Translations under genes and position numbers: made by a program
Part shown: positions 60,385 to 64,000 of the stretch, piece after piece
Layout of the letters: every line of letters starts with the position of its first letter
Numbering within the stretch: position 1 is the first letter of the stretch
Notes under the pieces: generated by a model
Database searches by the model: none
Told to the model about the DNA's origin: nothing
The model's input: only the letters and a program-made list of their open reading frames with translations
Assembly (NCBI RefSeq): GCF_013393185.1
Contig: NZ_QJQX01000080.1
Coordinates: 5,001 to 69,000 of the forward strand
Length of the DNA stretch: 64,000 nucleotides
Source of the DNA: Sphingobium lactosutens
GTDB taxonomy: Bacteria > Pseudomonadota > Alphaproteobacteria > Sphingomonadales > Sphingomonadaceae
Reading direction: 5' to 3'

Positions 60385-61131
60385 ATGACGACCGCCACTT
60401 CTCCTGCCGTGCAGGACGCCGCCCAGCGCCTCGCCACGCTCCGCGACAGCATCGACCGCGCCGCCCGCCTGACGCAGCGCACCGCCGACGATATCCGCCT
60501 GATCGCCGTGTCCAAGACGCATGACGCCGACGCCATCCGCCCGCTGATCGAGGCCGGGCAGCGCGCCTTCGGCGAGAATCGCGTGCAGGAAAGTCAGGAA
60601 AAATGGCCGACACTGCGCGAGGAGCAGGCCGACATCGAACTGCATCTGGTCGGGCAACTCCAGTCCAACAAGGCGGCCGAGGCGGTCGCTTTGTTCGACG
60701 TCATCCATGGGCTGGACCGGCCTTCGCTGCTGACCGCGCTGGCCAAGGCGATGGATGCGGCAGGCAAGCGCCTCCCCTGCTTCATTCAGGTCAATATCGG
60801 TGCGGAGGAGCAGAAGGGCGGCTGCGCCATCGCCGATACCCCCGCGCTGATCGCCGCCGCACGCGATGCCGATATTCCGCTGCTGGGTCTGATGTGTGTG
60901 CCCCCGGCCGAAATAGAGGCCGCGCCCTTCTTCGCGCTGCTGGCGAAGATGGCGCGGGAGGAAGGCCTGCCGCGTCTCTCCATGGGCATGTCGGGCGATT
61001 ATGAAACGGCGATCATGCTGGGCGCGACCGACATTCGCGTCGGCACCGCCCTGTTCGGGGAAAGGCCTTCCCCCGCTCGACCCGTACCGGCGAGCGGGAG
61101 AGGGATGCTCAGAAACTCCCGCGCAAAGTGA
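60385..61131 (+). CDS. yggS: YggS-family PLP-binding protein
   Basis: A 248-residue PLP homeostasis protein (alanine-racemase-type barrel, single domain). IRLIAVSKTHDADAI carries the PLP Lys, followed by FGENRVQESQEKW, LHLVGQLQSNKAAEAV, CFIQVNIGAEEQKGGC, LMCVPP, LSMGMSGDYETAIMLGATDIRVGTALFG (given here as its MGMSGDYETAI core) and the closing GERP. It buffers PLP and affects amino-acid balance. ATG 60385 gives the normal N-terminus. A 20-residue basic tail after GERP overlaps the 3' end of the convergent TonB receptor gene by 23 bp. Confidence 0.94.
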   Translation: MTTATSPAVQDAAQRLATLRDSIDRAARLTQRTADDIRLIAVSKTHDADAIRPLIEAGQRAFGENRVQESQEKWPTLREEQADIELHLVGQLQSNKAAEAVALFDVIHGLDRPSLLTALAKAMDAAGKRLPCFIQVNIGAEEQKGGCAIADTPALIAAARDADIPLLGLMCVPPAEIEAAPFFALLAKMAREEGLPRLSMGMSGDYETAIMLGATDIRVGTALFGERPSPARPVPASGRGMLRNSRAK

Positions 61132-63907
61132 CGCCGTAGGTGCGCGGTTCGGCCAGATAGGCCGAGATGAGCTGGTTCGCCATCGGTGCGCCCAGCGCGA
61201 ACTGGCCCGTGGTCGATGTCGCCGGGCTGCTCGACTGGAGCGGGCTGGAAAAGGCGACCTGGGTATAATCCTGGTTGAAGATATTCTGGCCCCAGAATTC
61301 GACCGCCCAACGCTGGTCCTTGCCGCGAATACCAACGCGGGCGTTCACGATCGCATAACCGTCCTGCCGCTTTTCGGGGAACAGGTCGGAGCCGGTATTA
61401 TAATCGCTGGTCATGCGACCATCGACATAGAAGAGCGCGGACAGACCCGATGATCCGATCTCCGGCGTCCAGGCGACGCTGGCGGTGGTGACGGCCGTGG
61501 GCGCGTTGCTGTTGATCGAACCGGGCAGCAGGAACAATGCCGGGTCGAGCGGCACGCTGCCGTCGCTGCTGCCGACCAGACGGTTGGCGAATTTGGCGCG
61601 GGCATAGGTGAAGCCGCCCGACACGCGGAAATTGCGCGCCGGCGTCGCCGACAGTTCCAGTTCCACGCCCTGGCTGATCAGGCCCGGCCCGACATCGCCG
61701 CTGTCACAGGTCCGCGCGGCGCTCAGCGCGCTGTCGCAGCCATTGATATTCTGCACGACGAAGCTGGTGCCGTTGAAGGTGTTGAGCTGGAAATTCTTGA
61801 ACTCCTGCCGGAAGGCGGCGATGTTCGCGCTCCATTTGGGCTGGCTGAATTTCAGGCCCACTTCAAAGGAATCGACCTTTTCCGCCGCGAAGCGCAGGCT
61901 GGTGACATCGGCATTGCTACGCGGCGCGAACACGGCGGGAATGGCGTTCAGGCCCGTCGATCCCAGCTGGAACCGGTCGAGATTGTAGCCGCCCGCCTTA
62001 TAGCCCTTCGAATAGCTGCCATAAAGCAGCAGATCGTCGATCGGCTTCCAGGACAGCACCGCCGTGCCGGAAAATTCACCGTCGCTGATCTTGTCGTTGA
62101 GGTCGAGCGCATTGAGCGTGGTGGAGCCGTTGCCGAGGCAGCCCAGCGTCAGGATGCCGCCGGCCAGCGTCGCCGCGCTGCCCAGCGCCGCGTTGGTCGC
62201 GATCCCCGGCAGGGCCGAGGACTGGAGCGCCGCGCAGGTCGCGTTGTTGTTGTTGAAATCGGCCGAGAACCGCTTGGTTTCATGCGTGTAGCGCAGACCC
62301 AGGGTCAGATCGAGCCGCTTGGTGATGTTGATGATATTATGGGTGAAGAGCGCCCAATTCTCGCTCTTCTGATGATAGAGCGAGGCGACGTCGCCGGTGC
62401 CGGACGGGATCGCCGCCAGCGCGCGCAGCCCGTTGCCAAGGCCCGTCGAGATCGCGCCCGCCTGCGCTGCGGCGACCGCCGGAGGTACGCCGCGCCCGAT
62501 CAAAGCGGCGGTCAGCCCGGCATTGAGCTGCGCCTGCGTGCCGGTGATCAGCGGCTGAGTGGCAAGGCCGCTGCCGCAGGCCGCCAGTTGCTGCGCCGTG
62601 AAGTTGCTATTGACGCTGGCACCGGCCATCAGGCGGCAGGCGGCGAAGCGACCATAATCCGCACCGAAACGGATATTGTCCTGAAGCGTCAGTTTTTCAT
62701 TGGCGTAATAGCCGCCGACCAGCCAGTCCAGCACCTCGCCAAAGGCCGATCCCTGGAGACGGAGTTCCTGGGTGAAGGTCTTGAACTGGCGGTAGGTGTT
62801 GGGATCGCGATAGAGCAGGTCGGCGCGATTATAGTCATAATCGCCATAGTCTCGGGATTTATAGTCGCGATAGGCGGTAATGCTGGTCAGCGTCGCGCCG
62901 CCGAAATCATAATTGACCTCGCCAGACACGCCCCAGTCCTTCAGCTTGCTCACATAGTCGCGGCCCGGCGTGATGCTGAGTTCGCGGTCATAGGGGTCGG
63001 CGGCTATGGTGCTGCCCTGCCCCGCCAGGATCGCCGCGATCCGGTTGAAGGGCGCAGTCGTATAGCCTCCACCGGCCGCCGGACGCCGTTCGCGCGCCTC
63101 GATATAGGCCGCGCCGCAGCAGCTTTCGTCGCGATTAGTATAGTCGCCGATCAAGCGGATGGAGAGCGCGTCGTTCGGCTCGATCAGCGCCTGTCCGCGC
63201 AGGAAATAGCGGTCGCGATCATTGGTATCGCCGACCTTCGCGCCGGTCGCGTCGACCAGCTTGTAAAAACCGTCGCGCTTGCTCCACACGCCGTCCAGCG
63301 CCAGCGCGATGCCGTCGGCCACGGGTCCGGTGACGCGGCCCGACAGGCGCCAATAGTCGTAATTGCCGTAGGTGACTTCGCCCTTGGCGTGGAAGGTGTT
63401 TTCCGGCGCCTTGCTGATGATGTTGATGAGGCCCGCCGATGCATTGCGGCCGAACAGCGTGCCCTGCGGCCCGCGCAGCACCTCGACCCGCTCGATCTCG
63501 CCCAGTTCGTTAAGGCCCGCGCCGGTGCGCGAGCGATAGACGCCGTCGATGAACACCGCCACCGAACTTTCCAGTCCCGGATTGTCGCCCACCGTGCCGA
63601 TGCCGCGGATACGGGCCGAGGCATTGGCTTCGGACCCGGTCGAGGACACGAGCAACGAGGGGGCCAGCTGGTTCAGCGTGCGGATGTCGCTGGCGCCGCT
63701 ATTCTGCATCGCATGTGCGCCGACGGCCGATACGGCGATCGGGACATCGGACAGGGGGCTTGCGCGACGGGTGGCGGTCACGATGATGTCGGCGCCCGGT
63801 TCCTCCGCGGCGGCCTGCGGTGCGGCATCGTCCTGCGCGAATGCAGGCGCTGCCAAGCCCAGTGCGGCAGCGCAAACGGTCGTCAGCCAGAGACTCTTGT
63901 CTGTCAT
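61109..63907 (-). CDS. TonB-dependent outer-membrane receptor
   Basis: A 932-residue receptor with a signal peptide (MTDKSLWLTTVCAAALGLAA, cleavage near AFAQ). The TonB box region is GADIIVTATRRASPLSD, followed by the plug domain (VPIAVSAVGAHAM, RIRGIGTVGDNPGLESSVAVFIDGVY split, IERVEVLRGPQGTLFGRNASAG). The barrel follows, ending in PRTYGVTLRGSF with the terminal Phe. The plug phrase RGPQGTLFGRNASAGLI is typical of sphingomonad receptors of the large family often linked to uptake of complex carbohydrates or aromatics. Ligand unknown. Upstream AGGAGAGG precedes the ATG at 63907. The remaining 93 bp to the window edge show no gene. Confidence 0.95.
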   Translation of the reverse strand: MTDKSLWLTTVCAAALGLAAPAFAQDDAAPQAAAEEPGADIIVTATRRASPLSDVPIAVSAVGAHAMQNSGASDIRTLNQLAPSLLVSSTGSEANASARIRGIGTVGDNPGLESSVAVFIDGVYRSRTGAGLNELGEIERVEVLRGPQGTLFGRNASAGLINIISKAPENTFHAKGEVTYGNYDYWRLSGRVTGPVADGIALALDGVWSKRDGFYKLVDATGAKVGDTNDRDRYFLRGQALIEPNDALSIRLIGDYTNRDESCCGAAYIEARERRPAAGGGYTTAPFNRIAAILAGQGSTIAADPYDRELSITPGRDYVSKLKDWGVSGEVNYDFGGATLTSITAYRDYKSRDYGDYDYNRADLLYRDPNTYRQFKTFTQELRLQGSAFGEVLDWLVGGYYANEKLTLQDNIRFGADYGRFAACRLMAGASVNSNFTAQQLAACGSGLATQPLITGTQAQLNAGLTAALIGRGVPPAVAAAQAGAISTGLGNGLRALAAIPSGTGDVASLYHQKSENWALFTHNIINITKRLDLTLGLRYTHETKRFSADFNNNNATCAALQSSALPGIATNAALGSAATLAGGILTLGCLGNGSTTLNALDLNDKISDGEFSGTAVLSWKPIDDLLLYGSYSKGYKAGGYNLDRFQLGSTGLNAIPAVFAPRSNADVTSLRFAAEKVDSFEVGLKFSQPKWSANIAAFRQEFKNFQLNTFNGTSFVVQNINGCDSALSAARTCDSGDVGPGLISQGVELELSATPARNFRVSGGFTYARAKFANRLVGSSDGSVPLDPALFLLPGSINSNAPTAVTTASVAWTPEIGSSGLSALFYVDGRMTSDYNTGSDLFPEKRQDGYAIVNARVGIRGKDQRWAVEFWGQNIFNQDYTQVAFSSPLQSSSPATSTTGQFALGAPMANQLISAYLAEPRTYGVTLRGSF

Positions 63908-64000
63908 GATGGTTCGATCCTCTCCTGGCCCGCGCAACTTTCTGTCGCTTCGGGATGTGGGTGATTATGCTGCCACAGCAGGCACAAGGCAAGATAGCCC

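Overview
The window is about 64 kb of GC-rich, gene-dense chromosomal DNA from an alphaproteobacterium, almost certainly a sphingomonad and most likely Sphingobium or a close relative. The pointers are the prfA-prmC-DUF4167 and leuS-lptE-holA gene orders typical of alphaproteobacteria, the mnmE-mnmG-rsmG-parA-parB cluster, a STAS-fused Mla-type transporter organised like the linKLMN operon of Sphingobium japonicum, and a large TonB-dependent receptor. It looks like core chromosome near the replication origin (parAB, four parS-like sites, gyrB, mnmG, rho), but I see no dnaA gene and no oriC.

Layout. 1-6.3 kb: end of a polysaccharide flippase, a CBS-domain regulator, a small membrane protein with a thioesterase, a tandem pair of secreted DUF4139 proteins, and a DUF4167 protein with a clear terminator. 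6.6-9.9 kb: translation genes hisS-prfA-prmC. 10-16.3 kb: an outer-membrane porin-like barrel, an M61 peptidase, pyrophosphatase, and a divergent MocR regulator/YczE membrane protein pair. 16.3-21.2 kb: the tail of a lost NHL-repeat gene, a lipoprotein, gyrB, a frameshifted tag (3-methyladenine glycosylase I), another lipoprotein, and an orphan protein resembling domain 3 of EF-Tu. 21.2-27 kb: a Lhr-like helicase, a cystathionine gamma-synthase-family enzyme coupled to a 2-hydroxyacid dehydrogenase, and a HAD phosphatase. 27.1-30.7 kb: linKLMN-type lipid/hydrophobe transporter. 30.8-39.3 kb: pepN and the mnmE-mnmG-rsmG-parA-parB cluster with three parS-like sites. 39.5-45.6 kb: dienelactone hydrolase, quinone oxidoreductase, dioxygenase, TerC, rho, and a two-DTG aspartic protease. 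45.6-53 kb: PBP1A, msrB, holA-lptE-leuS and a DUF3576 lipoprotein. 53.3-64 kb: an unrecognised envelope protein, a ClpP-like protein with an altered triad, ruvA-[parD-parE]-ruvB, an acyl-CoA ligase, vapBC, a TenI/ThiE-like protein, yggS and a TonB receptor.

How it fits together. Most genes are housekeeping: DNA repair and topology (gyrB, ruvAB, tag, holA), segregation (ParA, ParB and nearby parS), translation quality (hisS, leuS, prfA, prmC, mnmE/G, rsmG), transcription termination (rho) and envelope maintenance (PBP1A, LptE, Mla-type transporter). The accessory layer is thin: two type II toxin-antitoxin modules, a few orphan genes and decayed gene remnants. I found no prophage, IS element, CRISPR array, rRNA or tRNA. 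The most unusual observations are the parDE module wedged inside ruvAB, the EF-Tu domain 3-like orphan, the frameshifted tag, the ClpP-like protein that lacks the expected catalytic Asp, and the parS constellation.
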